DNA of 64,000 nucleotides. It comes from M55B112 sp964539395. GTDB taxonomy: Bacteria; Bacteroidota; Bacteroidia; Bacteroidales; GCA-2748055. The stretch covers positions 1-64,000 of the forward strand of contig CAZIIU010000014.1 in NCBI GenBank assembly GCA_964539395.1. The letters are read 5' to 3'. Under the pieces are notes generated by a model. That model did no database searches. It saw only the letters and a list, made by a program, of their open reading frames with translations, and had not been told where the DNA came from. Of the stretch, positions 34,813 through 44,166 are shown piece after piece. The stretch's first letter is position 1, and each line of letters begins with the position of its first letter. A program made the position numbers and the translations under genes.

Positions 34813-35301
34813 TTATTCATGCTCTGATTCATATAATTCACTTTCTGTGGTAAGTACAGGGGAAGCCTCAACCTCCTGAAGATTGAGCATAGTAACAAGC
34901 AGATCAAGTCCCTCTTCTATAACCTTCAGCTTATTCATCTCCAGAATTTGTAGCTTTTCATATAATTGTTCGTGTAAAAGCGATGGAATCTTTGAAAGAC
35001 AGGTCTCCCCCTTTGAAGTAAGGGTAATATTCACTACCCTTTTGTCGCCCGATCTCGGAAGCCGGGCAATATATCCCTTTTTTTCCAGCCGCTGAATGAT
35101 CCCACTGGCGGTACTTGAATTCAGGTTCAGGAATTTTCTTATCTCTCCCTGGGTGGACTGAAAATCGGGGGAATTATTGAGATAGTTGAGACATAGTGCT
35201 TGTGGAATGCTTACACCATGCTCCTTCTGGATCTTTTTTGATTCGATGTTGATCGCTCTAACTATCTTTCTTACTTTGATCAATATTTCCGTGGTGTCCA
35301 T
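34813..35301 (-). CDS. MarR-family transcriptional regulator
   Basis: A 162-residue DNA-binding protein from the ATG at 35301; an in-frame extension to 35367 is possible but unlike the family. It has the MarR winged helix: QGEIRKFLNLNSSTASGIIQRLEKKGYIARLPRSGDKRVVNITLTSKG, with helix-turn-helix and the wing D-R-V segment around 60-105. The long first and last helices form the dimer interface. It is transcribed towards ablAB, 168 bp away, and may control it; a dyad AAATGAAA/TTTCATTT at 35545-35569 near the divergent symporter operon is another candidate target. The ligand is unknown. Confidence 0.88.
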   Translation of the reverse strand: MDTTEILIKVRKIVRAINIESKKIQKEHGVSIPQALCLNYLNNSPDFQSTQGEIRKFLNLNSSTASGIIQRLEKKGYIARLPRSGDKRVVNITLTSKGETCLSKIPSLLHEQLYEKLQILEMNKLKVIEEGLDLLVTMLNLQEVEASPVLTTESELYESEHE

Positions 35302-35544
35302 GTTTTGAAAATTTTCCAAAGATACAGGATTTTCATAAAATGATTTGTACAGAACCCAATTCAGCATAGCTGTTGCATTCCCGCTTTATTTACTATCAGA
35401 TCAGGAGATATTACATAAAAATTACAGTTAAATCTCCATCTCCTCAATTTCTGTTCCACCCGGTCGCAATATTTTGCTACTTATTCTAAATAACCGGGAT
35501 ATCTATCAATCTGTTTAACAACTTGTAAATAAATACTATTCTAA

Positions 35545-35569
35545 AAATGAAACAGATTACATTTCATTT
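35545..35569. promoter_or_regulatory. Dyad AAATGAAA-N9-TTTCATTT
   Basis: An 8-bp perfect inverted repeat lies between the MarR gene and the ActP-like symporter operon, about 80 bp before the latter's first start codon. Just downstream, 35599-35638 is a direct repeat of two 20-bp units beginning GTGTAAAACCAA. Either may bind the neighbouring regulator. This is pattern evidence only. Confidence 0.35.
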
Positions 35570-35649
35570 CGAATATTTTCACATATATTTAAACCGTAGT
35601 GTAAAACCAATAACAACAGTGTAAAACCAAAAACAACCAATTTTAAACT

Positions 35650-36402
35650 ATGAAAGACTCTGACAATGGCTATCACATTAGCTTTTTCAAGCCAACTACC
35701 GATCGGGCCCGCTTCAACAGGGGCATTGTGATTTGGCTCACATCTTTATGGTTTATTGCCATATTTGGATTCCAGATTGCACTTCGGGTACTACAGAAAC
35801 CAACACCTGAACCTCCGTTGATTGCCTTTGAAAGTGTTTGGGAGAAAATCAAAGAGGGTACTTCAGAAAAAGACGAACTTCAGGCATTCGCCCGGTCCAC
35901 CCTGTCGGTACTGGGAAAAGTTGCCCTCAACGAAGATGAACGATCGGTCCTTTCAAGTTCAATGAGCTGGTCTGTCCTCCGGCTTTTGCCCGACTCTGCC
36001 CGGTCGGAAATAAGTAAGGAAATATCAGATTTCGAGGTACTGAAAACGAGTGGAATTGCAATTAATGATCCGGAATATATGGATGCTAAAAAGCGGCTTG
36101 CAGACAAGTTTATACCGTTTATTGGACTTTCAGCACAGGATCCTCTGATCAGGATACTTCCCCTGGAACTCACTGCAGATGCGACCGGATCCCTGTCAGA
36201 TGAAACCGTAAGCAAACTTCCTTCCATCATGCAAAAGTACCTGTTGCACAACCAGTCGGTGCTTACAGATACAAAGTTACTCGGATTTCCTTTTCATTAT
36301 TTCTACACGTCAGTATTTCTGCTGATTCTCTTCGTAGGATTGTGTTGGCTTTATTGCGTGCGGGCCGACCGAAGGAACAAAATACTGGGAATTGCAGACT
36401 AG
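35650..36402 (+). CDS. DUF4212-like symporter small subunit with large insertion
   Basis: A 250-residue membrane protein. The first helix (IVIWLTSLWFIAIFGFQIAL, residues 26-45) and the last (GFPFHYFYTSVFLLILFVGL, about 213-232) match the two helices of DUF4212, the putative small subunit of ActP-like solute:sodium symporters, which is normally about 80-90 residues. Here about 165 residues lie between them, mostly acidic and helical (repeated S-E-I-S-K type stretches), with no known domain. The insertion must be periplasmic if both termini are cytoplasmic. It is 26 bp upstream of the symporter gene, the standard order, which supports the assignment. Confidence 0.75.
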   Translation: MKDSDNGYHISFFKPTTDRARFNRGIVIWLTSLWFIAIFGFQIALRVLQKPTPEPPLIAFESVWEKIKEGTSEKDELQAFARSTLSVLGKVALNEDERSVLSSSMSWSVLRLLPDSARSEISKEISDFEVLKTSGIAINDPEYMDAKKRLADKFIPFIGLSAQDPLIRILPLELTADATGSLSDETVSKLPSIMQKYLLHNQSVLTDTKLLGFPFHYFYTSVFLLILFVGLCWLYCVRADRRNKILGIAD

Positions 36403-36428
36403 TTTGTTGATTTCAAATTACGAACATC

Positions 36429-38099
36429 ATGAAAAAAATATATAGCATACTTACTATTCTCGGGATGCCTGTGCTAACCAGGGCTGCTGCAGTCGCAACC
36501 GAACTCGAAGGCAGTTTTCAGACCGGACCTGCCATTATTCTGCTGTTCATTCTTGTTCTGTTTGTCATGGTAGGAATCTTCTTCCGTGCAAAGAATACCA
36601 ATGATTATTACGCTGCCGGCCGCGGAATCTCCAAGGTGGGATCGGGAATGGCCATCGCATCCAACTGGATGAGTGCCGCCTCCTTTCTGGGGATGGCAGC
36701 CCTGATGTATGGTTCAGGGTATCACGGACTGGCATATGTGGTGGGGTGGACAGGTGGCTATGTGCTCCTCTTGATACTGATGGCCGGTCAGATCCGGAAA
36801 TATGGTAAATATACCGCAGCCGACTTTATCGGTGACCGCTACTACTCCCAATCACTCAGAGCAGTCGGCGCCATCATTGCCATCTTCATTTCGATCGCTT
36901 ACTGTGTCGGTCAGTTCGGAGGTATCGGACTCATGTTTAAATGGATACTGGGGATTGACTATGCACTCGCAGTGATTATCGGGGGAACGGTGGTGCTGGC
37001 CTATACACTCATTTCAGGAATGCTGGGGGTAACTAAAAACATGCAGATTCAGTACGTTATCATTATTACATCGTTTTTGATTCCCCTCTTCATTCTTCAT
37101 TTCAAATTTGACTACTTCTGGGTGCTTCCGCAGATCGGATACGGCTCTCTCGTATCAGATATCGTTTCAGGTGTTCCCCTGGCTGAAACCGGACAGCTTT
37201 TCAACAGCCTCGGTCATGAATTTGCCATGGCCCCTGCGCCTGAATTTGCCATGCCGTGGGATCCTGCCACAGGTAAAACCTTCTTCCAGTGGATCGCCAT
37301 TGCCTTTTCGCTGATGGTGGGTACCGCCGGGCTCCCCCATGTGATCCAGCGTTTTTATGTCGTTCCAAAGGCAAGTGATGCCCGCTGGTCGGTGGTGTGG
37401 GGACTCTTCTTCATTTGTATCCTCTATTGGAGCGCACCCGCTTACGCAGCATTCGGAAAGATCCTCTCCTCGAATCCGGAAGTGGGAAAACTGGCTAAAG
37501 ATGCAATCGTTGTATATACCGCACAGCTCGGAAACGTACACCCGCTGATCGTCGGCTTGCTGGCCGCAGGAGGTGTATCCGCTGCTTTTTCAACTGTATC
37601 CGGACTCCTCGTCGCGGGGTCATCAGCCTTTGCCCACGACCTATACGTAAAAGTGATCAATCCGGATGCCAAACCACGGAACCAATTGATCGCTGCCAGG
37701 CTGGGCACTATTTTAATGGCCATTATTGTAACTGTTATCGCACTTGCTGAGCTTGCGCTGATCGGCGAATTGGTTGCAGTGGCCTTCTCCCTGGCTGGCT
37801 GTACTATTTTTCCTCTGTTTCTCCTGGGTATCTGGTGGAGCGGCTCTAACAAGCAGGGTGCCATTGCCGGTCTTACTGCCGGCGGACTGGTATCTGTGGT
37901 TGCCCTGACCTATTTTATAGCAGGTAAAATGGGAGCCGTACTTCCGGCACATGAATTCATCAGTTACTGGCTGGAGGCCTGGTATTTTGCTATCTTTGGT
38001 GCACCCCTGGCAATCATCGTCAATATTGTTGTATCCAAACTCACAAAGGAAACTCCGGTTGAGGTCCGGAAATTCCTGGTAGAAAATGTACATTCTTAA
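36429..38099 (+). CDS. ActP-like sodium:solute symporter
   Basis: Inner-membrane SSS-family transporter, 556 residues, of the acetate/monocarboxylate (VC_2705-type) branch. After an N-terminal signal-like helix, motifs include NTNDYYAAGRGISKVGSGMAIASNWMSAASFLG, TAADFIGDRYYSQSLR, and GLPHVIQRFYVVP, all typical of ActP. About 14 helices. The partner small subunit is encoded upstream, as in other two-gene symporters. The stop and the next start overlap by one base (TAATG at 38097-38101), so the TPR gene is coupled. The substrate is probably a short-chain acid such as acetate, by family. Confidence 0.9.
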   Translation: MKKIYSILTILGMPVLTRAAAVATELEGSFQTGPAIILLFILVLFVMVGIFFRAKNTNDYYAAGRGISKVGSGMAIASNWMSAASFLGMAALMYGSGYHGLAYVVGWTGGYVLLLILMAGQIRKYGKYTAADFIGDRYYSQSLRAVGAIIAIFISIAYCVGQFGGIGLMFKWILGIDYALAVIIGGTVVLAYTLISGMLGVTKNMQIQYVIIITSFLIPLFILHFKFDYFWVLPQIGYGSLVSDIVSGVPLAETGQLFNSLGHEFAMAPAPEFAMPWDPATGKTFFQWIAIAFSLMVGTAGLPHVIQRFYVVPKASDARWSVVWGLFFICILYWSAPAYAAFGKILSSNPEVGKLAKDAIVVYTAQLGNVHPLIVGLLAAGGVSAAFSTVSGLLVAGSSAFAHDLYVKVINPDAKPRNQLIAARLGTILMAIIVTVIALAELALIGELVAVAFSLAGCTIFPLFLLGIWWSGSNKQGAIAGLTAGGLVSVVALTYFIAGKMGAVLPAHEFISYWLEAWYFAIFGAPLAIIVNIVVSKLTKETPVEVRKFLVENVHS

Positions 38100-38857
38100 T
38101 GGTCCGAATTGGTAAATCCGCAAGAACACTCATCCTCGTAATGGGTGTTCTTGTTTTAATTGCCATTGTCTTCCTGCAAAGATTCTACAGTGAAAAGAAT
38201 TCTTCTGTTGATCCGAGGATCAGGCCCGCACGCGAACTTTATAAAAAATACAACAGTTTTGCAGCGGCCAATCAATTCGATTCGGTCCTTGCACTTATGG
38301 ACACGATTGAGGCGATCTATCGCTCAACCGACCATTATGCGAACTCGTTTGAGGTAGGTGTCCTGTATAACAACAGGGCAGCAGCATGGCTCACCGCAGG
38401 ACTGTTTGGAGAGTCAGTTACGGGTCCCGGGAGAGACTCTCTCTTACTAAAGGCTGAAAAAGCTGTCCGTAAAAGCATTCGTATTTATGAGTCCTGGAAG
38501 GATGAATATATGCACCTGGATGAGTCTCAGCTTCGCAATCTCCTTTCAGGAAGTTTTATGAAAGGGTTGAATGGCATGAATAGCGAAGAAAGCGAACGTT
38601 TTTTCCGCACAAGAATCACAGAAATAGTTGAGGCTCAGACTGAAATAGATCGCAGGTTATCGGTAAGCTATACAAATCTCGGCATGGTCTGCCGTCACAA
38701 CGAAAAATATGATTCGGCAGCAATCAACTATAAAAAGGCACTGGAACTATGGGAACGGAACCTTACAGCAAAGAACAACCTGAATACCCTGTTCGGGCAA
38801 CCACATATAAAACGGAACTTTATCGAACGACTGTTCCCGCCTGAAAGAATTAAGTAA
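38099..38857 (+). CDS. Membrane-anchored TPR-like protein
   Basis: A 252-residue protein with one N-terminal helix (TLILVMGVLVLIAIVFLQRF, residues 9-28) and a helical periplasmic or cytoplasmic body. The C-terminal SVSYTNLGMVCRHNEKYDSAAINYKKALELWERNL is a clear tetratricopeptide unit, and an earlier GVLYNNRAAAWLTAGLFGES segment looks like another. No name is known to me. It is coupled to the ActP-like symporter by a TAATG junction and followed by an outer-membrane protein gene, which suggests it helps assemble or regulate that uptake system. Confidence 0.7.
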   Translation: MVRIGKSARTLILVMGVLVLIAIVFLQRFYSEKNSSVDPRIRPARELYKKYNSFAAANQFDSVLALMDTIEAIYRSTDHYANSFEVGVLYNNRAAAWLTAGLFGESVTGPGRDSLLLKAEKAVRKSIRIYESWKDEYMHLDESQLRNLLSGSFMKGLNGMNSEESERFFRTRITEIVEAQTEIDRRLSVSYTNLGMVCRHNEKYDSAAINYKKALELWERNLTAKNNLNTLFGQPHIKRNFIERLFPPERIK

Positions 38858-39054
38858 ATATGATTGGCTTATTTAACCGGTTTGCTGTCCTATTAATAAT
38901 TCCTGATAATAACAGGAGAGAGTTCTGATCCGTTTGGCAGACATACTACAAAAAATATTGCTATTTTTATTGCCTGTCCGGAAGAAAAAGGCACAAAAAC
39001 ATGTATCAGATCATCAAGATCAAATTTTATAAATACAACCAAAAAAGAAAAAAC

Positions 39055-40356
39055 ATGATGCGGAAAAAAAATCTAATAAGCTTTTTGGCCATCATAACCC
39101 TGTTTGCCGACACATTATTTCTTAACGCACAGGAGAAAGAACCGGAATTTGGCATAAAAATATCCGGTTTTGTTAAAAATGATTTTTTCTGGGATTCCCG
39201 GCAAACTGTTGCGGCCCGGGAAGGTCATTTCCTGCTGTGGCCATCTTCTGAGCTGTTATCCATTGACCAGGTTGATATCAATGCAAAGCCCAACTTCAAC
39301 TTTCTGGCAATACAGTCACGACTATCTGTTTCCATCAATGGTCCGGATGCTTTCGGGGCCAAAACCTCAGGGATCATCGAAGGAGATTTTTTTGCACAGA
39401 GCGACGCCAATATCAACCTGCTGCGGCTCCGCCATGCAATGATAAAACTCAACTGGGAAAAGACAGAACTTCTTACCGGCCAATACTGGAACCCGCTGTT
39501 CATACCTGCATGCTTTCCCGGAACAGTCTCTTTTAATACCGGAACACCACTGCAATCCTTTGGGAGAAATCCACAGGTAAGGATTACGCATACCATTGGA
39601 AGTCTTCAGGTAATCGCCGCGGCACTTTCTCAGAGGGACTTCGCAACACGCGGACCCGATCCTTCCGACAACACGAAAACGCTGATCAGCTCGCAGTTTT
39701 TAAGAAACTCGGCCATTCCTGACCTGCACCTGCAGCTACATTACAAAAACGTCTCCTCCGGATCACCTGTCACACTGCTGGCTGGTGCAGGAGTCGCTTA
39801 TAAAACTATCGTTCCAAGGCTTTCAAGCGACTGGTTGTCAGAGACGCATAAGGTTGATGAAAAGATTAGCGGCTTTACCGCCATTGCATTTTCAAAAATA
39901 ACCACTGGTCCTGTAACGATCAAGCTACAGGGACGATACGGGGAGAATATTGCAGATGTACTCTCAATCAGCGGATTCGCAGTTAAGCGAGTGGAAAGTA
40001 TTGTGACCGGCCGGCAAAGCTACACTCCTCTGCGTAACCTTACCTTCTGGGGAGAAGTGCATACGAACGGCAGTAAGATACAGACAGGCGTTTTTGGTGG
40101 TATCCTCACCAACATGGGAACCAAAGAACCTTTATCAAGTGCGGGCAACGCGGTTTATGGTCACGGCACCAATATTGCCTCTCTGTGGCGGGTCTCACCA
40201 CGATTGATATTCATTTCTAATAAAACAAAGATTGCGCTGGAGCTAGAGTATACCACTGCAGCTTATGGTAGTGATTATGATGTAAACTATATCCCCGGAA
40301 CACTTACCCCGGTGTCAAATACCAGGGGACTGATGAGTGTTATCTACTCTTTTTGA
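39055..40356 (+). CDS. Putative outer-membrane porin-like barrel
   Basis: A 433-residue exported protein from the ATG at 39055; a frame from 39001 adds 18 polar, A+T-rich codons. Signal peptide about residues 1-26 (LISFLAIITLFADTLFLNAQ). The mature part is rich in alternating beta strands with aromatic ends, for example GIKISGFVKNDFFWDSRQ, RLSVSINGPDAFGAKTSGII and KIALELEYTTAAYG, and ends in Phe (VIYSF), as outer-membrane barrels do. The region TGQYWNPLF resembles DcaP-like porins. It is the last gene after the symporter operon and may be the outer-membrane channel for the same solute. Confidence in the barrel is good, in the function low. Confidence 0.72.
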   Translation: MMRKKNLISFLAIITLFADTLFLNAQEKEPEFGIKISGFVKNDFFWDSRQTVAAREGHFLLWPSSELLSIDQVDINAKPNFNFLAIQSRLSVSINGPDAFGAKTSGIIEGDFFAQSDANINLLRLRHAMIKLNWEKTELLTGQYWNPLFIPACFPGTVSFNTGTPLQSFGRNPQVRITHTIGSLQVIAAALSQRDFATRGPDPSDNTKTLISSQFLRNSAIPDLHLQLHYKNVSSGSPVTLLAGAGVAYKTIVPRLSSDWLSETHKVDEKISGFTAIAFSKITTGPVTIKLQGRYGENIADVLSISGFAVKRVESIVTGRQSYTPLRNLTFWGEVHTNGSKIQTGVFGGILTNMGTKEPLSSAGNAVYGHGTNIASLWRVSPRLIFISNKTKIALELEYTTAAYGSDYDVNYIPGTLTPVSNTRGLMSVIYSF

Positions 40357-40609
40357 AATTACACTCCTAATGGTTGAGCCCTCGAAGGGAAAAGGAATTG
40401 GCACTGGATGGAAAAGCTTACCTGGCGCCGACACGAACAAAAGGATAGTAATGAGCGCTCCCTTCTTTCTTCCGAACATTTTCATAAGCAGTCCGCCATG
40501 GGAAGCCTGAGTAAGAGTTTGATGCTAAAGACATTATAATCAATAAAGCAACGGGTGACTTCGTTGTGCATAGGACCCGTATGAGATATTCAGTGGAATG
40601 GTAGAAACC

Positions 40610-42586
40610 CTATTTCCGGCTGATGCCTTTGCGGTGTTTCTTCTTTTCACCAGACCTCTTTTTGCTTTCATGTTTGTAACTGTCCGATTTCCTGCTGTCC
40701 GAATAGCCGCCATGCGCTACACTGTCCTTCCTCTTCCTTACTGATGATGTGCGGTTGGATATGGCGGTATTTCCTTCGGAGATCTCTACCTTTACCTTTG
40801 TTCCTTCATGCCTGATATCGCGGCTGAATGATCTGAATATCAGATCTTCATGCTGCTTTCCTACTTCGAAGAATGAAAATCCCTTCATGATATCTATCCT
40901 GCCGACTTTAATCTGGCGATTATTGGTGGTATCCAACAGGAGACCGATCAGTTTCACCGGGGTCACATCGTTCCTGCTTCCAAGGTTGATATAAAAACGG
41001 CAGTAGCCACTTTCACCCGTATTCCCTTCCCTGCCAGTGCGCTCGTTTTCAGAACTGTGAATGTCGCTCCGGTTGCTTCGCTTTTCCCTCCGGGATACAC
41101 GTTCTTCAAAACCCTCATACCATTCACTCAGATTCCCGTTCCTGCCGGCAGCTTTATCCAGGCTTGCATCACCCCTGGAAACGGCCCCCCTGATTCGCCT
41201 GCTAGACTGACCGCTCGTGCCACCATCGAGGTCACCTCTCCTGTCTTTCCGCCTGTCGGCCTCAACATTCAGATCGGGTGCATTTTTATAGTAATTGAGA
41301 AAACGGTTAAACTCAACAGACACAAACTTCTTGATAAGCTCCTCCTTGCTGAGCCACTCCAGCTTTTTATATATCTCCGGCAGAAACTGGTCGATCTCCC
41401 TGTCGGCCGTCACCACCTTCTCCATATTGCTCACAAGGTTGAATAGCTGCTTTTTGCAAATCTCTTTCCCGCCTGGAACCATCACCCTTTGAAATTTCTT
41501 TTTTGTAATTTTTTCAAGTTCCCTGATCTTACCGGTTTCACGGGTATGGATAATTGTAATGGAGGTTCCGCTTTTCCCCGCCCTGCCAGTCCGCCCGCTG
41601 CGATGGATATATATTTCCAGGTCGTCGGGAAGATTATAGTTGATCACATGGGTCAGTTCATTCACATCCAGTCCGCGCGCTGCTACATCGGTGGCCACGA
41701 GCATCTGCAACTGTTTTTTTCTGAACCGGTTCATCACATATTCACGCTGTGCCTGTGAGAGATCACCATGCAGCGCATCAGCGTTATACCCGTCGTTCAT
41801 CAGCATATCAGCCACATCCTTTGTCTCCTGTCTTGTCCTGCAGAAGACGATTCCATATATGTCGGGTTGCATATCGGCGATACGCTTCAGCACCTCATAC
41901 CGGTTCTTCGCCTGTGTCATGTAGTACTCATGCTCCACATTCTCAGCACCGGCGTTTTTCGCGCCGACCGAGATCTCAAGCGGGGCACTCATGTATTTAT
42001 TGGCAATATGGAATACCTGCTTAGGCATGGTGGCGGAAAAGAGGAGCGTCTGCTTTTCTTTGGGCGTTCCCCCGAGAATGGCGTCGAGCTCCTCCTTGAA
42101 ACCCATCTGGAGCATCTCATCGGCTTCGTCGAGTACCAGCCAGCGAATCTTTTCTATCTTCAGCACCCTGCGGTCGATCAGGTCGCGCACACGGCCGGGC
42201 GTACCCACTACAATCTGAGCGCCTCTCCTGAGTTTCTGAATCTGCTTATCGATCGGCGCACCCCCATAAACTGGTATTACATGAAAGTCATTGATGTGTT
42301 TTGAAAAATCCTGCAGGTCGCCTGTGATCTGCATGCAGAGCTCACGCGTCGGACAAAGGATCAGCGCCTGGACCGAGGGATCTCTCATGTCGGTGTTCTG
42401 GATCAGCGGAAGACCGAATGCAGCAGTTTTTCCTGTCCCCGTTTGTGCCAGGGCAATCAGATCCTGTTGTTCCTTGATAAGGTGTGGGATTACCTTCTCC
42501 TGGATAGGAGTCGGTTCGGTGAAGCCTAATTCACTGACTGCTTTTAATATGGGATCAGCCAATCCCATTTCATTAAATTGTACCAT
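40610..42586 (-). CDS. DEAD-box RNA helicase (DeaD/CsdA type)
   Basis: Cytoplasmic ATP-dependent RNA helicase, 658 residues from the ATG at 42586 (MVQFNEMGLADPIL); a longer frame to 42778 gives an Arg-rich, non-homologous extension. Motifs: Q-motif FTEPTPIQEKVIP, AQTGTGKT, PTRELCMQI, TPGRV, DEAD, SAT, and HRSGRTGRAGK. The C-terminus has a DbpA-type RNA-binding domain (YCRFYINLGSRNDVTPVKL to VKVEISEG, about 500-590) and a basic Lys/Arg/Ser-rich tail. DeaD helicases unwind ribosomal and mRNA structure and are cold induced in many bacteria. Its upstream region, 630 bp long, is shared with hsp20 and holds a 54-bp repeat. Confidence 0.93.
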   Translation of the reverse strand: MVQFNEMGLADPILKAVSELGFTEPTPIQEKVIPHLIKEQQDLIALAQTGTGKTAAFGLPLIQNTDMRDPSVQALILCPTRELCMQITGDLQDFSKHINDFHVIPVYGGAPIDKQIQKLRRGAQIVVGTPGRVRDLIDRRVLKIEKIRWLVLDEADEMLQMGFKEELDAILGGTPKEKQTLLFSATMPKQVFHIANKYMSAPLEISVGAKNAGAENVEHEYYMTQAKNRYEVLKRIADMQPDIYGIVFCRTRQETKDVADMLMNDGYNADALHGDLSQAQREYVMNRFRKKQLQMLVATDVAARGLDVNELTHVINYNLPDDLEIYIHRSGRTGRAGKSGTSITIIHTRETGKIRELEKITKKKFQRVMVPGGKEICKKQLFNLVSNMEKVVTADREIDQFLPEIYKKLEWLSKEELIKKFVSVEFNRFLNYYKNAPDLNVEADRRKDRRGDLDGGTSGQSSRRIRGAVSRGDASLDKAAGRNGNLSEWYEGFEERVSRREKRSNRSDIHSSENERTGREGNTGESGYCRFYINLGSRNDVTPVKLIGLLLDTTNNRQIKVGRIDIMKGFSFFEVGKQHEDLIFRSFSRDIRHEGTKVKVEISEGNTAISNRTSSVRKRKDSVAHGGYSDSRKSDSYKHESKKRSGEKKKHRKGISRK

Positions 42587-42787
42587 TTTTCTGTATTTAA
42601 TCCGATCCCAAAAGGCAGGTGGTGACAAAAATGATCGGATTTTTTCCCGTGGCCGGGAACGCTTGCGCGGTGTACAAAAACCAGGATCGCCGTCTTCCTC
42701 TTTAAATCGAGGCGCGAAGATATAATAAATAATTGAATTTTCGGACATTAACTTCCTAAATGAATCTGGCAGGGACATTTAATATAA

Positions 42788-42908
42788 TCCCGGCTTCAGA
42801 GACACCGCACCCGGTAAGCATGATGTGCGCCTAAGTAACGTTCCCGGCTTCAGAGACACCGCACCCGGGAAGCATGATGTGCACCTATGTAATATTCCCG
42901 GCTTCAGA
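42788..42908. repeat. 54-bp tandem repeat, 2.2 copies
   Basis: Units start at 42788, 42842 and 42896, each beginning TCCCGGCTTCAGAGACACCG; the third breaks off after about 13 bases. Between the helicase gene (start 42586) and hsp20 (start 43221) the rest of the 634-bp gap holds a looser run around 42988-43046 with TATGTC-type near repeats (ATTATGTCATATTGTCATG and GTATGTCGCATTGTCATG). These lie in the presumed leader of the helicase mRNA or in the divergent promoter region of hsp20. Confidence 0.85.
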
Positions 42909-43220
42909 CCGGCAAATAAAGTCCCACCCCCCGGCGTGACGAAATCTCTGTGGCTGGAAGGTCTGCTTACAACCCTATCCCCGTTAGAGGCGACATATTA
43001 TGTCATATTGTCATGTTTTTACTGATAAGTATGTCGCATTGTCATGCTTATGTTTGTCTGGTCAGTGCGACCAAGACCAACTAAATACAATTTATCGCCT
43101 GTTTTTCAATGTATTATAAAATCCTGTAAACATCTTTACTGCACCGTTGGCATTTTATTTGATCATAAGAGGATAGAAATTATAAATAATGTTTAACTAA
43201 TATTTAAGGAGGGAATAATC

Positions 43221-43673
43221 ATGACACTCGCAAGATTATCTAACAACTGGACACCATCGTTTCCTTCTTTATTCGAAAGATTTTTTGAAGGAGATATGAT
43301 GGATTGGAACAACTCGAATTATGCAAGCACCAACTCTACGCTGCCGGCTGTGAACATCAAGGAGGATGACGATGAATTTCAGCTGGAAGTTGCTGCACCG
43401 GGAATGAAGAAAGACGATTTCAAACTGAATTTCGAAAATGGCCGTCTGACAATCTGCTCAGAGCGCAAGCATGAGTCAGAGGAGAAAGAGGGAGAAAAGG
43501 TTACCCGGAGAGAATTCAGCTACCAGTCATTCCAGCGTTCATTCACAGTACCTGAGAATATTGTTGATGCTGAGAAGATTAAGGCTTCCTACACCGATGG
43601 TATTCTGAATATCAGACTGCCAAAGAGGGAGGAGGTAAAGCCGAAACCCCCCAAAGAGATTAAAATCTCATAA
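43221..43673 (+). CDS. Hsp20/alpha-crystallin small heat-shock protein
   Basis: A 150-residue ATP-independent chaperone. The alpha-crystallin domain runs from about 38 (PAVNIKEDDDEFQLEVAAPGMKKDDFKLN) to 140, with the C-terminal IKISV-like anchor here reading EIKIS. A very good ribosome site, AAGGAGGG at 43206-43213, precedes the ATG by eight bases, which is unusual in this phylum and suggests high expression. A strong intrinsic terminator follows at 43752-43785. The gene is divergent from the DEAD-box helicase, another stress gene. Confidence 0.95.
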   Translation: MTLARLSNNWTPSFPSLFERFFEGDMMDWNNSNYASTNSTLPAVNIKEDDDEFQLEVAAPGMKKDDFKLNFENGRLTICSERKHESEEKEGEKVTRREFSYQSFQRSFTVPENIVDAEKIKASYTDGILNIRLPKREEVKPKPPKEIKIS

Positions 43674-43751
43674 GGGAATTCGAAAGGTTAAATAATAGGA
43701 ATGCCTCGGTAAAGAAGGTATTCCTTTTATAAATACCGATAATAATTGCAC

Positions 43752-43785
43752 AGAGACTGTCAGTTTGTGACAGTCTCTTTTTTTT
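43752..43785 (+). terminator. Rho-independent terminator after hsp20
   Basis: An 11-bp perfect stem AGAGACTGTCA / TGACAGTCTCT with a GTTTG loop is followed by seven T. It ends the hsp20 transcript about 80 bp after the stop codon. Confidence 0.9.
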
Positions 43786-43992
43786 CTGAACGACATATCA
43801 CAAAACCACTTTGTTTACACTGCACGTTTGTTCGGATCATCCTTTTGCTGTTTATTGCTGTAAGTGAAAATAACAGGATTGAAAGCAGGAATCCAGCTAT
43901 AATTGACTGATAATAGTCTTCATGCCGGTATGGTTGTATAAACCGCTTTCAGTTAAAAAAAGTTGATGAATATTTACAACGCTCTTTTATAA

Positions 43993-44006
43993 TGAGAATA
44001 TTCTCA
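43993..44006. promoter_or_regulatory. Palindromic operator TGAGAATATTCTCA
   Basis: A perfect 14-bp palindrome lies two bases upstream of a TATATTTG -7 box (44008-44015), where a bound dimer would block RNA polymerase. It controls the DUF134/NifX/MinD cluster downstream; DUF134 itself, a DNA-binding protein, is the natural candidate binder. Inference from position. Confidence 0.55.
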
Positions 44007-44007
44007 C

Positions 44008-44015
44008 TATATTTG
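44008..44015 (+). promoter_or_regulatory. TATATTTG -7 box of the DUF134/MinD cluster
   Basis: Exact TAnnTTTG match. Transcription would begin near 44022. The leader of about 145 nt contains a small AACC-TTTAAG-GGTT hairpin with a T-run (44036-44053) and a 23-codon open frame at 44055-44126 (MNNNTSTEILRRYPTEK...), which might be a leader peptide or a gene remnant. No -33 TTG is visible. Confidence 0.5.
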
Positions 44016-44166
44016 CAGAACTGGTAACCAATTTAACCTTTAAGGGTTTTTCTGATGAACAATAATACAAGTACAGAGATACTCAGGCGATACCCAACAG
44101 AGAAGCTGAGTCAGATGGCCGGGTAAAACCGTTCAAATGATTTCCTTTAAAGGTTGACCGCAAACA

